From Fundidesulfovibrio magnetotacticus (lineage in GTDB: Bacteria > Desulfobacterota > Desulfovibrionia > Desulfovibrionales > Desulfovibrionaceae): a DNA stretch of 64,000 bases. Positions within the stretch are counted from its first letter, which is position 1. Every line of letters starts with the position of its first letter. The translations under genes were made by a program, and so were the position numbers. The DNA is taken from NCBI RefSeq assembly GCF_013019105.1, contig NZ_BLTE01000009.1:1-64000 (forward strand). The letters are read 5' to 3'. This document shows, piece by piece, positions 1-13,559 of the stretch. A model generated the notes under the pieces. It made no database searches and was not told where the DNA came from. It worked only from the letters and a program-made list of their open reading frames with translations.

Positions 1-319
1 GGTCGGTCCGTCATGCAACGCTTCAAACGATGCGTCGCCGTCCCTTACTCATACTTGGCTGATAAAGATCGTTTCCGTCTCCGCCCGTCGTGAACGTTGC
101 TCCCGTCAGGCAGAAGGGGGCTTTTACGGGCCACAGGGGCAAACGTCAACGACTTTTTGAGACTTCCTGTGCATTTTCTCACCATCATCGGCTAACATGC
201 TGTTATTTATAATATTAAGTTGAGACGTCGCGATGCTTAACGGCTGCTTTCCAACCGTTCTTTCCCGCTTCAGACGCTCTTTCGACGATACGGTCCTCGG
301 GCATCGCCTCCAGACACCT
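1..319. other. gene-free window edge
   Basis: No open frame here has the codon bias of the neighbouring genes, and I recognise no product. A perfect TATAAT lies at 208-213 on the plus strand, but no good -35 hexamer stands 16-18 bases upstream. A terminator-like hairpin follows at 320-358, so a short untranslated transcript of roughly 140 nt is possible. The far left could be the tail of a feature lying outside the window. Confidence 0.4.
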
Positions 320-358
320 CGCCCGACACAGGCGCACGGGGTCGTCGGGCGCCTTATT
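320..358 (+). terminator. terminator-like hairpin
   Basis: An 8-bp perfect stem (CGCCCGAC at 320-327 with GTCGGGCG at 344-351) is followed by CCTTATTTT on the plus strand. The only upstream plus-strand candidate is the possible short transcript starting near 220. It could instead end a gene that begins outside the window. Confidence 0.45.
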
Positions 359-399
359 TTCACCTGGAGACGCCCTCCTCCCCCCTGCCCGGCCCACGC

Positions 400-440
400 A
401 AAACGCCCGGGAGCGGCTTGTTGCCGGTCCCGGGCGTCTG
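400..440 (-). terminator. asnS rho-independent terminator
   Basis: Read on the minus strand, a 9-bp perfect stem (404-412 with 428-436, CGCCCGGGA/TCCCGGGCG) is followed at once by TTTT (403-400). It lies about 20 bases past the asnS stop codon, where a terminator would be expected. Confidence 0.75.
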
Positions 441-457
441 AACAGGGATGCGTGTCC

Positions 458-1834
<1,377 letters not shown>

Positions 1835-1932
1835 GACTTTCGCTTATCCCAAATTCCGGCTTGCGGGCAAGCATTTCCGCAAGAGGACTACTGGTCCGCT
1901 AGGCGGAACGCCGAAGGACTCCGGATGGCCAC

Positions 1933-1962
1933 TTGAAGAAACGACCCATTCCAGAGTATAAG
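1933..1962 (+). promoter_or_regulatory. candidate sigma-70 promoter of ftsY
   Basis: TTGAAG at 1933-1938 and TATAAG at 1957-1962 are separated by 18 bases, about 70 bases upstream of the ftsY start. The -10 matches five of six consensus bases. Confidence 0.45.
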
Positions 1963-2034
1963 GAAGGGATTTCAAGCTCAAAGGCTCTCCGGCCACCGCC
2001 GGGGTCGCCGTCACCCTCTTCATCAAGGAACACC

Positions 2035-3453
2035 ATGGGCTTCTTCTCCAAGATCACCTCCTGGCTGGGCGGCAAGAAGAGCGAACTGCCCGCCGAGGCC
2101 GCAGCCCCCGAGCAGACCGGGGATGACGCCGCCCCGCAGCCCGACGTCCAGCCGGACGCCTCGCGGCCGGCCGACGCCGAACCCGCCCAGGCCGAGGCGT
2201 CGGCACCCCGGCCGGCCGTCGATTCCGACGCCCCTCCCACCGCGCACCTGGTCAGCGAGGACTGGCAGAAGGAACTCACCCTCGCCCTGCGCCAGGCCGA
2301 GCCCAGGCTCTCCGTCTGGCTCGCCATCGTCCTGCAGGACGTGAACGGGGCGGGGCCCGAACTGTGGCAGCGCCTGCGCTTCCTCTTCACCTGCCTGGAG
2401 GCCCCTGCCGCCGAAGCCGACGATTTCATCGCCCGCTTCGAAAAGTGGCTCGCCAACATGGGCTATGAAGAAGTGGAGGAGTTCCGCTCCGAACTCCAGT
2501 ACCGCCTCGCCCTGGCCCTGGAACTTGAAGATGAGGAGGACGAACGCTCACGACTCTTCCTCAAGCTCTCCGAAGGCCTGGCCAAGACCCGCGAGCAGAT
2601 CGCCGCGCGCATCGACGGCCTGCTTTCCTCCCACGACAAGATGGACGAAGACTTCTGGGAAGAGCTGGAGGAAATCCTCATCATGGCCGACGTGGGCTTC
2701 GAGCCGGCGGGCAAGCTCCTGGCACAGCTCAAGAACCGCGCCCGCAAGGCCGGCGTCACCGAGCCCTCCGGCTTCAAGGAGATCCTGCGCGAAGAGCTCG
2801 CCCAGATCTTCCGCGCCCCCAGGACCATCAAGGCCGTCAACCCGCCCGAAGTGGTGATGATCGTGGGCGTCAACGGCGTGGGCAAGACCACCACCATCGC
2901 CAAGCTGGCCTACCGCGCCCAGATGCAGGGCCGCAAGGTGCTCATCGCCGCGGGCGACACCTTCCGCGCCGCCGCCATCGAACAGCTTCAGATCTGGGCC
3001 AATCGCGTGGGCGCGTCCTTCTTCTCCAAGGGCGAAAGCGCCGACCCCGCCGCAGTCGCCTTCGAAGCCATGGAACGCTGTCTGGCCGAAGGCTGCGACC
3101 TCATGCTCCTGGACACGGCCGGGCGTCTGCACACCAAGGCCAACCTCATGGAAGAACTCAAGAAGATAGAACGCGTCCTGGGCAAGAAACACCCCGGCGC
3201 GCCCCACCGCACCATCCTGGTGGTGGACGCCACCACCGGCCAGAACGCCCTCTCCCAGACCAAGCTCTTCAACGAAGCCGTGGGCGTGGACGAAATCGTC
3301 CTTACCAAGCTCGACGGCACCGCCAAGGGCGGCGTGGTGGTGGGCATCGCCCTGGAACACTCCATCCCCATCACCTTCGTGGGACTCGGCGAGAAAATGG
3401 AAGACCTGCGGCCCTTCTCCGGCGAAGACTTCGCCAAAGCCCTTCTGGCCTGA
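2035..3453 (+). CDS. ftsY: signal recognition particle receptor FtsY
   Basis: This is the membrane-associated SRP receptor GTPase, which docks ribosome-nascent chain complexes carrying Ffh at the Sec translocon. The order is an acidic, alanine/proline-rich A domain (first about 130 residues), a helical N domain, then the G domain. The G domain shows the P-loop GVNGVGKTTT, DTFRAAAIEQL, DTAGR, TKLDGTAKGG and the closing GLGEKMEDLRPF. I chose the ATG at 2035 (472 residues) because AAGGA lies five bases upstream and the protein then begins MGFFSKITSWLGG, a typical FtsY amphipathic start. The frame is open further upstream but has no better start. The HD gene follows after 9 bases, so the two are probably cotranscribed. 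Confidence 0.95.
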   Translation: MGFFSKITSWLGGKKSELPAEAAAPEQTGDDAAPQPDVQPDASRPADAEPAQAEASAPRPAVDSDAPPTAHLVSEDWQKELTLALRQAEPRLSVWLAIVLQDVNGAGPELWQRLRFLFTCLEAPAAEADDFIARFEKWLANMGYEEVEEFRSELQYRLALALELEDEEDERSRLFLKLSEGLAKTREQIAARIDGLLSSHDKMDEDFWEELEEILIMADVGFEPAGKLLAQLKNRARKAGVTEPSGFKEILREELAQIFRAPRTIKAVNPPEVVMIVGVNGVGKTTTIAKLAYRAQMQGRKVLIAAGDTFRAAAIEQLQIWANRVGASFFSKGESADPAAVAFEAMERCLAEGCDLMLLDTAGRLHTKANLMEELKKIERVLGKKHPGAPHRTILVVDATTGQNALSQTKLFNEAVGVDEIVLTKLDGTAKGGVVVGIALEHSIPITFVGLGEKMEDLRPFSGEDFAKALLA

Positions 3454-3462
3454 GCCATCACC

Positions 3463-3984
3463 ATGCGCATCCCCAACCGCAACGACTCCCTCGAACTGCT
3501 CCAGAGCCACCAGTGCGACAACCCGCAGCGCGTGGCGCACTCCCTGGCCGTGGCCCAACTGGCCATGGCCATCGGACAAAACCTCAACGCGCGCGGCCTC
3601 GCCCTCGACCTGGAACTCATCGAGGCCGCCGCCATCCTCCACGACATCCGCAAGGGACACCCCGACCACGACCGCTCCGGCGCGGAACTCCTGCGCGCCC
3701 TGGACTACCACTCCACCGCCGCCGTGGTGGAAGTGCACACCCGCCTGGGCGGACGCACCCCAGCCCCGGACGAGCCCATCACCGAGGCCGAGGTGGTCTA
3801 CATCGCGGACAAGAGCTACCGCCGCACCAACCGCGTCTCCATCGAGGACCGCTACAGCATCTGGAAGAACACCTGGAAGGACAACCCCGAACGCCTGGAG
3901 AGCCTCACACGCGGCGAGAACCGCGCCAAGGCCGTGCGGGAGAGGATCGAAAAGGCGCTGGGACAGCCGCTGCAGGACGTTTAG
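3463..3984 (+). CDS. HD-domain phosphohydrolase
   Basis: This 173-residue protein has an HD-superfamily metal site: a first histidine in NPQRVAHSLAVA, the doublet in AAAILHDIRKGH, a later histidine in VEVHTRLGG and an aspartate in VYIADKSY. HD enzymes hydrolyse phosphoester bonds of nucleotides or similar substrates; nothing here identifies the substrate. It follows ftsY by 9 bases and probably shares its transcript. A GC-rich repeat separates it from recQ. Confidence 0.75.
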   Translation: MRIPNRNDSLELLQSHQCDNPQRVAHSLAVAQLAMAIGQNLNARGLALDLELIEAAAILHDIRKGHPDHDRSGAELLRALDYHSTAAVVEVHTRLGGRTPAPDEPITEAEVVYIADKSYRRTNRVSIEDRYSIWKNTWKDNPERLESLTRGENRAKAVRERIEKALGQPLQDV

Positions 3985-4020
3985 ACGGGCGGGCGCCGAG
4001 GCGAGCGACAGGTTGGCCGT

Positions 4021-4240
4021 TGAAGAAGCCTTCGGCGGCCAAAGGGCTACGCCCTTATGGAATCCCGCTCCGCTTCGCGGGCTTCACCGGGCGCGACGGC
4101 GTAGCCGGTGAAGCCCGCGAAGCAATTGCGGGGTCTGGGGGGATCATCCCCCCAGCGGGTCCAGGGCGGAGCCCCGGCGGGAGAGGTCTGGAGAGGGCAG
4201 CGCCCTCTCCAGCCGCCGGAGGCCTCCCTCCCCCGCTCGC
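4021..4240. repeat. GC-rich intergenic hairpin repeat (copy 1)
   Basis: The gap between the HD gene and recQ is filled by nested inverted repeats. A perfect 19-bp inverted repeat (4073-4091 with 4106-4124) has a 14-base loop. Shorter perfect dyads follow: GGGGGGATCATCCCCCC near 4137-4154, and GGAGAGGGC with GCCCTCTCC near 4192-4212. The block opens with CTTCGGCGGCCAAAGGGCT and ends with CCGCCGGAGGC. A related block lies at 8345-8470. This looks like a dispersed non-coding repeat family rather than a gene. Confidence 0.7.
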
Positions 4241-4280
4241 ACGCCCGCTGCTCCACCTCAACAGCCACGAGGACACGCCC

Positions 4281-6239
4281 ATGCCTGCCTCCTCCCCTCC
4301 CCTGCCGCCAGCCGCGCTGACGCTCCTGCGGGAGTCGTTCGGGTTCGAGAGCCTGCGCCCGGGCCAGGCCGAGGCGGTCGCCCGGCTGTTGTCCGGCCGC
4401 AGCGTGCTGGCGATCTTCCCCACGGGTGGCGGCAAGAGCCTCTGCTACCAGTTGCCGGCGTTGCTGCTGCCGGGCGTGACGCTGGTGGTGTCGCCGTTGC
4501 TGGCGCTGATGAAGGACCAGATGGACTTCCTCACGTCTCGGGGCCTCCCGGCGGCGCGCTACGACTCGAGCCTGGACGCGCAGCAGGCGCGGGACGTGCT
4601 GGGCAGGTTGCGCGCCGGGGAGTTGAAGCTCCTCTACATCTCGCCGGAGCGGCTTTCCAACGAACGGTTCCTTGGCGTGATCCGGCGGGTGCGGGTGTCG
4701 CTCCTGGCGGTGGACGAGGCCCATTGCATCAGCCAATGGGGACACAATTTCCGCCCGGAATACCTGAAGATCGCGCGGACGGCCCGGGAGCTGGGAGTGG
4801 AGCGGGTGCTGGCGCTCACCGCCACGGCGGACCGGGAGACGGCGGCGGACATCGCGCGCGGCTTCGCGGTGGACCCGGCGGACGTGGTCCACACGGGGTT
4901 CTACCGCCCCAACCTGGAGCTTCGCGCCACGGCGGCCACGCCGTCCACGCGGCGTCAGCTGCTCCTGGAGCGGTTGCGCGGCAGACCCAGGGGCGCGGCC
5001 CTGGTGTACGTCACCTTGCAGAAGACGGCCGAGACCGTGGCGCAGTGGCTGCGGGAGCACGGCGTGGAGGCCCGGGCCTACCATGCGGGCATGGCCCAGG
5101 AGGAGCGGGAGGCCGTGCAGGAGGCCTTCATGGCCTCGGGGGACCTGACCGTGGTGGCCACCATCGCCTTCGGAATGGGCGTGGACAAGGCCGATCTGCG
5201 CTACGTCTACCACTACAACCTGCCCAAAGGCGTGGAGAGCTACGCTCAGGAGGTTGGCAGGGCCGGGCGCGACGGGCTGCCATCAGTCTGCGAGCTGCTG
5301 GTGTGCCCGCGAGACACCCTGGTGCTGGAAAATTTCGCCCTGGGCGACACGCCCGACGAGGAATCGGCGGCGACGCTTCTGGGCGAGCTGTTCGGGGGCG
5401 AGGACGAGCTGCTGCTGTCGCCCGCTGGCCTGGCCAATCGGCACGACATCCGGGAACTGGTGGTGCGCACGCTGCTCACCTACCTGGAGTTGGACGGCTT
5501 CGTGCGCGCCCTGGGCCACATCTTCACGGACTACTCGCTCACGCCCAACAAGCCGTCCTCGGAGATGCTGGCCCCTTTCGACGCGCCGCGCCAGGCGTTC
5601 CTGCGCTCGGTGCTCTCGTGCTGCCGAAAGAAGCGCGGCGGCAGTTTCGCCCTGGACGTGGAGGACGCGGCGACCCGGACGGGAGAGCCCCGGGAGCGCA
5701 TCGTGGCGGCCCTGGAATACCTGCACAATCGTGGCGACATCGACCTCAAGGCCAGCGGCACGCGTCAGCGCTACCGGGTGGTCCGGCGTCCCGAGTCCCG
5801 GGAGGAGCTGGTGCGCGACCTGATGCGCCGCTTCGGGGAGCGCGAGAACCGCGAACTGACCCGCGTGCGCCAGATGATGGACCTGGCCGGGGAGCCCAAT
5901 TGCCTCACGCGGGCGCTGCTGGGCTATTTCGGTGAGGAACGCGGCCCCTGCGGCCACTGCGGGCCGTGCCTGGGCGAGCCTCCGTGCCGGCCGCCCGCCT
6001 TCGTGCCGCGCGCGCCGCGCAAGCGCTCCCTGGCCAAGCTGGAGGAGTTGCTGGAGGAGCGGCTGGACCGCCTGGACACGCCCCGGCGTCTGGCGCGCTT
6101 CCTCTGCGGCCTGGCGAGCCCGGCCACGGTCCGGCTCAAGGAGCATCAGGCTTTCGGCCTTTTCGAACGCGTGCCCTTCCGCATGGTGCTCGGCCTGGCG
6201 GAAGAGGTCCTGCGGGATCGGCGCGCCGCCGGAGCCTGA
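4281..6239 (+). CDS. recQ: RecQ-family ATP-dependent DNA helicase
   Basis: This superfamily 2 DNA helicase of 652 residues unwinds 3'-tailed DNA in recombination and repair. Seen in order are the FESLRPGQAEAV element (motif 0), motif I TGGGKS, motif II DEAHCISQWGHNFRPEY (with the RecQ aromatic-rich loop), motif III LTATA, and the motif V/VI block with FGMGVDKADLRYVYHYNLP and QEVGRAGRDG. Cysteines in CGHCGPCLGEPPC near residue 560 suggest the RecQ zinc site, but its spacing differs from E. coli RecQ and no clear HRDC domain follows. The ATG at 4281 has GAGGA seven bases upstream; the frame runs open further upstream through the repeat, where I see no start signal. Confidence 0.88.
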   Translation: MPASSPPLPPAALTLLRESFGFESLRPGQAEAVARLLSGRSVLAIFPTGGGKSLCYQLPALLLPGVTLVVSPLLALMKDQMDFLTSRGLPAARYDSSLDAQQARDVLGRLRAGELKLLYISPERLSNERFLGVIRRVRVSLLAVDEAHCISQWGHNFRPEYLKIARTARELGVERVLALTATADRETAADIARGFAVDPADVVHTGFYRPNLELRATAATPSTRRQLLLERLRGRPRGAALVYVTLQKTAETVAQWLREHGVEARAYHAGMAQEEREAVQEAFMASGDLTVVATIAFGMGVDKADLRYVYHYNLPKGVESYAQEVGRAGRDGLPSVCELLVCPRDTLVLENFALGDTPDEESAATLLGELFGGEDELLLSPAGLANRHDIRELVVRTLLTYLELDGFVRALGHIFTDYSLTPNKPSSEMLAPFDAPRQAFLRSVLSCCRKKRGGSFALDVEDAATRTGEPRERIVAALEYLHNRGDIDLKASGTRQRYRVVRRPESREELVRDLMRRFGERENRELTRVRQMMDLAGEPNCLTRALLGYFGEERGPCGHCGPCLGEPPCRPPAFVPRAPRKRSLAKLEELLEERLDRLDTPRRLARFLCGLASPATVRLKEHQAFGLFERVPFRMVLGLAEEVLRDRRAAGA

Positions 6240-6287
6240 TCCGGCGGCCTTGTTTCTCGCGGTGTTCCGGGCTATCAGCCGGGTGAA

Positions 6288-7949
6288 ATGAACGTCTCGA
6301 CCCTCATTCGTTACACGCCCCTGGCCTCGGCCAACCGCCTGCGCATCATCGTCTCGGTGCTGGCGCGTCACGGCTTCGAGGAATTGCTCGACCGCCTGGG
6401 CCTTCGGCGCGCGCCCTTCTGGCGCAAGCGCCGCCCCCGCACCGTGCCGTTGCCCGTGTGGAAGCGCCTCAAGCTCATCACCGAAGAACTGGGGCCCACG
6501 GCGGTGAAGATCGGCCAGATTCTCTCCATGCGCCCGGACATGATCCCCACGGAGCTGTGCGACGAGCTCAAGACCCTCCAGGAAAACCTGCCCCCCGCCT
6601 CGTTCCCGATGATCCGGGCCGCCGTGGAAGAGGCCTTCGGCCGCCCCCTGGCAAATCTGTTCCGCGATTTCGAACACCTGCCCGTGGCCACGGCCTCGGT
6701 CTCCCAGGTGCACCGCGCCCGCCGCGCCGACGACGGGGCCCTGGTGGCCGTGAAGGTGCGCCTGCCCGGCGTGGCCGACACCCTCAGGGCGGACCTGGAC
6801 ATCCTGGAGTTCCTGGCCGAACTCCTGGAGGAGCGCGCCCCGGCCGTACGCCCGTTCCGCCCGGTCGAAGTGGTGCGCGAACTGCGCAAGAACGTGCGCC
6901 GCGAGCTGGATTTCACCAATGAAGCCGTGAACATGTTGGCCTTCAACGAGCTCTTCCGCGACAATCCCCGCGTCTTCGCCCCGAGGCCGCACACCGACAT
7001 GGTGCGCCCCGACGTTCTGGTGATGGACTTCGTGGAGGGCGAACGGCTCGACGTCTTCCTGGGCACGCCCGAGGAACGGCGCGAACTGGCGGAACTGGGC
7101 CTGGAGGCGGCCGTGCGCCAGATCATGCTGGAGGGCTTCTTCCACGGCGACCCGCACCTGGGCAACCTGCGCGTGGTGGGGCGAGCGCGCCTGTGCTACC
7201 TGGATTTCGGCATGTGCGGACGACTGGCCCCCGCCCTGCGCTCCGCCCTGGGCGACTGCGTGATCGCCCTTGCCGGAAACGACCCCGCCCGGCTGGCCCG
7301 CGTGGTCGAAGAGATGTCCTACGCCGCTCCACCCGACCTGGACGTGTTGAGCCTGGAATCCGACCTGATGTTCGTGATGCAGAAGTTCCGCACCCCCTGC
7401 GGCGGCGGTCTTTTGGGCAGCCACATGCTGGAGGTCACCAACGTCTGCCGCGAGCACGGCCTCTCCCCCCGGCCGGACTTCGTGCTGGTGGCACGGGCCA
7501 TGCTGGCCACCGAGGCCGCCCTCAAGTGCCTCTGGCCGCAGCTGGACCCCGCCGCCAACCTCTCCGGCCTCGCCAAGGCCCAGACCCTGCGCCGACTGAT
7601 CCCAGGCCTCTCGGACCGCTCCCTCTGGACCGAACTGGAGGAAGCCGGACGCATTCTGGCCGCCTTCCCGCGCCGGGCAGACGCCGTGCTGCGCAAACTC
7701 GGGGCCGGACAGCTGAGCGTGGAACTCAAGCAGCACGATTTCGGCAGGATGCCCGCCACCTTCCGGCAGATCGGCAACCGCCTGGGCGGGGCGCTGGTCA
7801 CTGCGGCCCTGGCCGTCAGCTCGGCCCTGGTGTTCGATTCGGGCCTCGGCCCGCAGGTGTGGGGCATGCCCGCCTTCGGCCTGGCCGGTTTCGCCCTGTC
7901 CGGGCTGCTGGGCGTGTTCATCACCTTCAAGATGTTCCGCGACACCTAG
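6288..7949 (+). CDS. UbiB/AarF (ABC1) family atypical kinase
   Basis: This 553-residue member of the protein-kinase-like ADCK/UbiB family is linked in other organisms to isoprenoid quinone metabolism. Signature elements are the KxGQ motif in LGPTAVKIGQILSMRPDMIP (about residue 75), the nucleotide lysine in VAVKVRLPG, the catalytic loop FFHGDPHLGNL and the metal site YLDFGMCGRL. Two hydrophobic segments close the protein (about residues 500-548), as in UbiB. Sulfate reducers of this type make menaquinone, so any quinone role would concern that pathway; this is inference. The small phasin-like gene follows after 17 bases, an arrangement that suggests joint expression. Confidence 0.85.
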   Translation: MNVSTLIRYTPLASANRLRIIVSVLARHGFEELLDRLGLRRAPFWRKRRPRTVPLPVWKRLKLITEELGPTAVKIGQILSMRPDMIPTELCDELKTLQENLPPASFPMIRAAVEEAFGRPLANLFRDFEHLPVATASVSQVHRARRADDGALVAVKVRLPGVADTLRADLDILEFLAELLEERAPAVRPFRPVEVVRELRKNVRRELDFTNEAVNMLAFNELFRDNPRVFAPRPHTDMVRPDVLVMDFVEGERLDVFLGTPEERRELAELGLEAAVRQIMLEGFFHGDPHLGNLRVVGRARLCYLDFGMCGRLAPALRSALGDCVIALAGNDPARLARVVEEMSYAAPPDLDVLSLESDLMFVMQKFRTPCGGGLLGSHMLEVTNVCREHGLSPRPDFVLVARAMLATEAALKCLWPQLDPAANLSGLAKAQTLRRLIPGLSDRSLWTELEEAGRILAAFPRRADAVLRKLGAGQLSVELKQHDFGRMPATFRQIGNRLGGALVTAALAVSSALVFDSGLGPQVWGMPAFGLAGFALSGLLGVFITFKMFRDT

Positions 7950-7966
7950 CGGGAACGGAGACCACC

Positions 7967-8305
7967 ATGAAAGACCTTCTGAAGAAAGGCTTCTACACCG
8001 GACTCGGCGCCGGGCTGCTCCTCAAGGACGAGATCATGGAAGCCCTCACCCCGCCCGTCGCCTCCGACGGCCTCCCCCTGGAAGAACTCCGCGAGCACCT
8101 GCGCGGCGTACTCACCCGCGTGGCCCAGGGCGCGCAAGCAGGGGCCAAGGAAGCCGCAGACGCTGGCGAAGCCGAACTGGACGCCCTGCTGGAACGCCTT
8201 GGGCTTGCCCGCGTGGAAGACGTCGAGACGCTCCAGCGGCGCGTGGCCGACCTGGAAGCAACGCTGGCAGCGCACAAGCACGGCAAACCCGGCAAAGGGA
8301 AATGA
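7967..8305 (+). CDS. small phasin-like / coiled-coil protein
   Basis: The protein has 112 residues. It begins MKDLLKKGFYTGLGAGLLLKDE, then has an acidic helical middle and a C-terminal coiled coil (VEDVETLQRRVADLEATLAAH). This layout resembles the polyhydroxyalkanoate granule-associated (phasin-like) family, whose members often sit next to UbiB-family kinases. No PHA synthesis gene is visible here, so a granule role is unproven. The ATG at 7967 has CGGAG six bases upstream. Confidence 0.6.
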   Translation: MKDLLKKGFYTGLGAGLLLKDEIMEALTPPVASDGLPLEELREHLRGVLTRVAQGAQAGAKEAADAGEAELDALLERLGLARVEDVETLQRRVADLEATLAAHKHGKPGKGK

Positions 8306-8344
8306 CGCGGCCCGGCCCGGGCGGTTGTGGCGGGGTGGGTGGTG

Positions 8345-8470
8345 CGCCCGGAGGAATAGCCTCCGGCGGCCAAAGGGCTTGCCTACAAGACTGTCGTCGC
8401 TGGTGAGGTCCGCGAAGCGGAGTGGGAGTGCAGAGGGCGGAGCCCTCTTTGCCCGCCGGAGGCTTGGGGA
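8345..8470. repeat. GC-rich intergenic hairpin repeat (copy 2)
   Basis: It shares its opening (GCCTCCGGCGGCCAAAGGGCT) and its closing (GCCCGCCGGAGGC) with the block at 4021-4240, while the middle has diverged. It contains a perfect AGAGGGC-GGA-GCCCTCT hairpin at 8432-8448. It lies between the convergent phasin-like and carB-operon genes and may also help stop transcription from either side. Confidence 0.6.
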
Positions 8471-8479
8471 GAGGCGATC

Positions 8480-8815
8480 TTACAAGTGTTGCTTCAACAA
8501 ATCGTAGGGGGTGTCTTCCGGCAGCAGGACGCGTTTCTGGGGTAGGAGGGCTTCCACGAGGGCGCGCAGCCAGTCGCGGTTGGCCCGGAGGCTGGCGTAG
8601 CCGATGAACACCCTGCCCCCTTCCTGGTGCAGGCGGTAGCCGTGAAGTTCCGCGCGGACGGGGGCGGATTCGCCCTTGGGCAGCCCTTCGAAGACCATCA
8701 CCTTGTTCTTGGTGTCCACTGTGGCCTTGAAACCGGTGCAGTAGACTTCCACGAGCGGGGCCAGGTTGCTGGTCACCGCGCTGGACACGGCCATATCCTT
8801 AAGTGCTCCGAACAT
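8480..8815 (-). CDS. small conserved-looking protein downstream of purF
   Basis: I do not recognise this 111-residue protein. It starts MFGALKDMAVSSAVTSNLAPL and has alternating hydrophobic strands (VEVYCTGFKATVD, VMVFEGLPKG). A helical tail with a basic patch ends in DLLKQHL. No signal peptide or membrane segment is evident. It starts 7 bases after the purF stop on the same strand, so it is probably the third gene of carB-purF. Codon use is like its neighbours, so it is likely a real gene. Confidence 0.65.
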   Translation of the reverse strand: MFGALKDMAVSSAVTSNLAPLVEVYCTGFKATVDTKNKVMVFEGLPKGESAPVRAELHGYRLHQEGGRVFIGYASLRANRDWLRALVEALLPQKRVLLPEDTPYDLLKQHL

Positions 8816-8822
8816 TTGGGTC

Positions 8823-10238
8823 CTACCAGCTGAGGGCGTTGGATTCGTCCAAGCAGTGCTTGCCGCCCTCGGAACAGGGGGGGATCACGTACTCCCCGTT
8901 GAAACAGGCCAGGCAGTACTGCGGATCGGCCGCGTCAGCGCCTACGGCCTGGAGCAGGCCTTCGATGGTCAAATAGTGCAAGGAATCGAGGCCTATGTAG
9001 CGGGCGATGTCCTGTGTCGAGTTGTTGGCGGCGATGAGTTCTCCCTTGGAGGAGAAGTCGATGCCGTAGAAGCATGGGAAGCGGATGGGGGGGCAGCTCA
9101 CGCGCATGTGGATCTCGCGTGCGCCCAGTTCGCGCAGCTTCTTCACCCGGGTGCGGATGGTGGTGCCGCGCACGATGGAATCCTCGACGATGATGATGCG
9201 CTTGTTCTTGATGAGCGAGCGCACGGGGTTGAGCTTCACGCGCACGGAGAAGTCGCGCATGTTCTGGGAGGGCTGGATGAAGGTGCGCCCCACATAGTGG
9301 TTGCGCACCATGGCCACCTCGAAGGGTAGCCCGGACTGTTGGGAATAGCCCACGGCCGCGTAGACGCCGGAGTCCGGGAAGGGCATCACGTAGTCGGCGT
9401 CCACGGGGGCTTCCTGGGCGAGGATCTGGCCCATGAGCTTGCGCCGGGAGTAGACCACCTCGCCGAAGACCACGGAATCGGGCCGGGCGAAGTAGACCAG
9501 CTCGAAGATGCAGCGCCGCACGGGCTTGGGCTCGCAGAGGCGGTAGGAGCGCAGGCACTTGTCCTGAATGACGAGCATTTCGCCGGGCTCGATGGGGCGC
9601 AGGTATTCGGCCTCGATGAGGTCGAAGGCGCAGGTCTCGGAGGAGATGACGTAGGTGTCGTCCAGGCGACCCAGGGTGAGGGGGCGGATGCCGTGGGGGT
9701 CGCGCAGGGCGATCATCTTGTCGTTGGCCAGGATGATCAATGAATAGGAGCCCTTGACGCGCTCACAGGCCTTGATCACGGCCTCCTCGATAGTGCCGCC
9801 GTTGAGGTGCTTGGCGATGAGGTGGACGAAGACCTCGGAGTCGATGGTGGTCTGGAAGATGGATCCGGAGGCTTCCAGTTCCGCGCGCAACTCCATGGTG
9901 TTCACGAGGTTGCCGTTGTGGGCGATGGCCAGACGCCAGTCCCCGAAGCGCACCAGGAAGGGCTGGGCGTTGCGCAGGAGCGAGGCGCCGGTGGTGGAGT
10001 AGCGGATGTGCCCCACGGCGATGGAGCCCTTGAGCTCCTTGCCCAGGTGGCGTTCGTTGAACACGTCGGCCACCAGGCCCATGCCCCGCTGCTCGCGGAT
10101 CTTCAGGCCGTCCCAGGTGACGATGCCCGCGGACTCCTGCCCCCTGTGCTGGAGGGCGTAGAGGCCGAAGTAGGTCATGCGCGCGGCCTCGGGATGGCCG
10201 TAAATGCCGAACAAACCGCAGAATTCTTTCTTTTCCAT
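8823..10238 (-). CDS. purF: amidophosphoribosyltransferase
   Basis: PurF makes phosphoribosylamine from PRPP and glutamine, the first committed step of purine synthesis. The 471 residues have a short propeptide (MEKKEF) before the Ntn glutaminase nucleophile cysteine in FCGLFGIYGH, then ALQHRGQESAGI. The phosphoribosyltransferase domain has the PRPP loop IIIVEDSIVRGTT. Cysteines near CIFELVYFARPDS and in PQYCLACFNGEY fit the Bacillus-type [4Fe-4S] enzyme. It lies 36 bases downstream of carB, linking purine and pyrimidine/arginine supply in one transcript. Confidence 0.95.
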   Translation of the reverse strand: MEKKEFCGLFGIYGHPEAARMTYFGLYALQHRGQESAGIVTWDGLKIREQRGMGLVADVFNERHLGKELKGSIAVGHIRYSTTGASLLRNAQPFLVRFGDWRLAIAHNGNLVNTMELRAELEASGSIFQTTIDSEVFVHLIAKHLNGGTIEEAVIKACERVKGSYSLIILANDKMIALRDPHGIRPLTLGRLDDTYVISSETCAFDLIEAEYLRPIEPGEMLVIQDKCLRSYRLCEPKPVRRCIFELVYFARPDSVVFGEVVYSRRKLMGQILAQEAPVDADYVMPFPDSGVYAAVGYSQQSGLPFEVAMVRNHYVGRTFIQPSQNMRDFSVRVKLNPVRSLIKNKRIIIVEDSIVRGTTIRTRVKKLRELGAREIHMRVSCPPIRFPCFYGIDFSSKGELIAANNSTQDIARYIGLDSLHYLTIEGLLQAVGADAADPQYCLACFNGEYVIPPCSEGGKHCLDESNALSW

Positions 10239-10274
10239 CTCACCGGTCTCCGGAGCGGGGCCTTGGGGCCTCGC

Positions 10275-13505
<3,231 letters not shown>

Positions 13506-13559
13506 GTTTCGGGCGGGGTTGGGGTTTGGAAGGGAGGAGCGTCGCGCCTGGCGCGAAAT

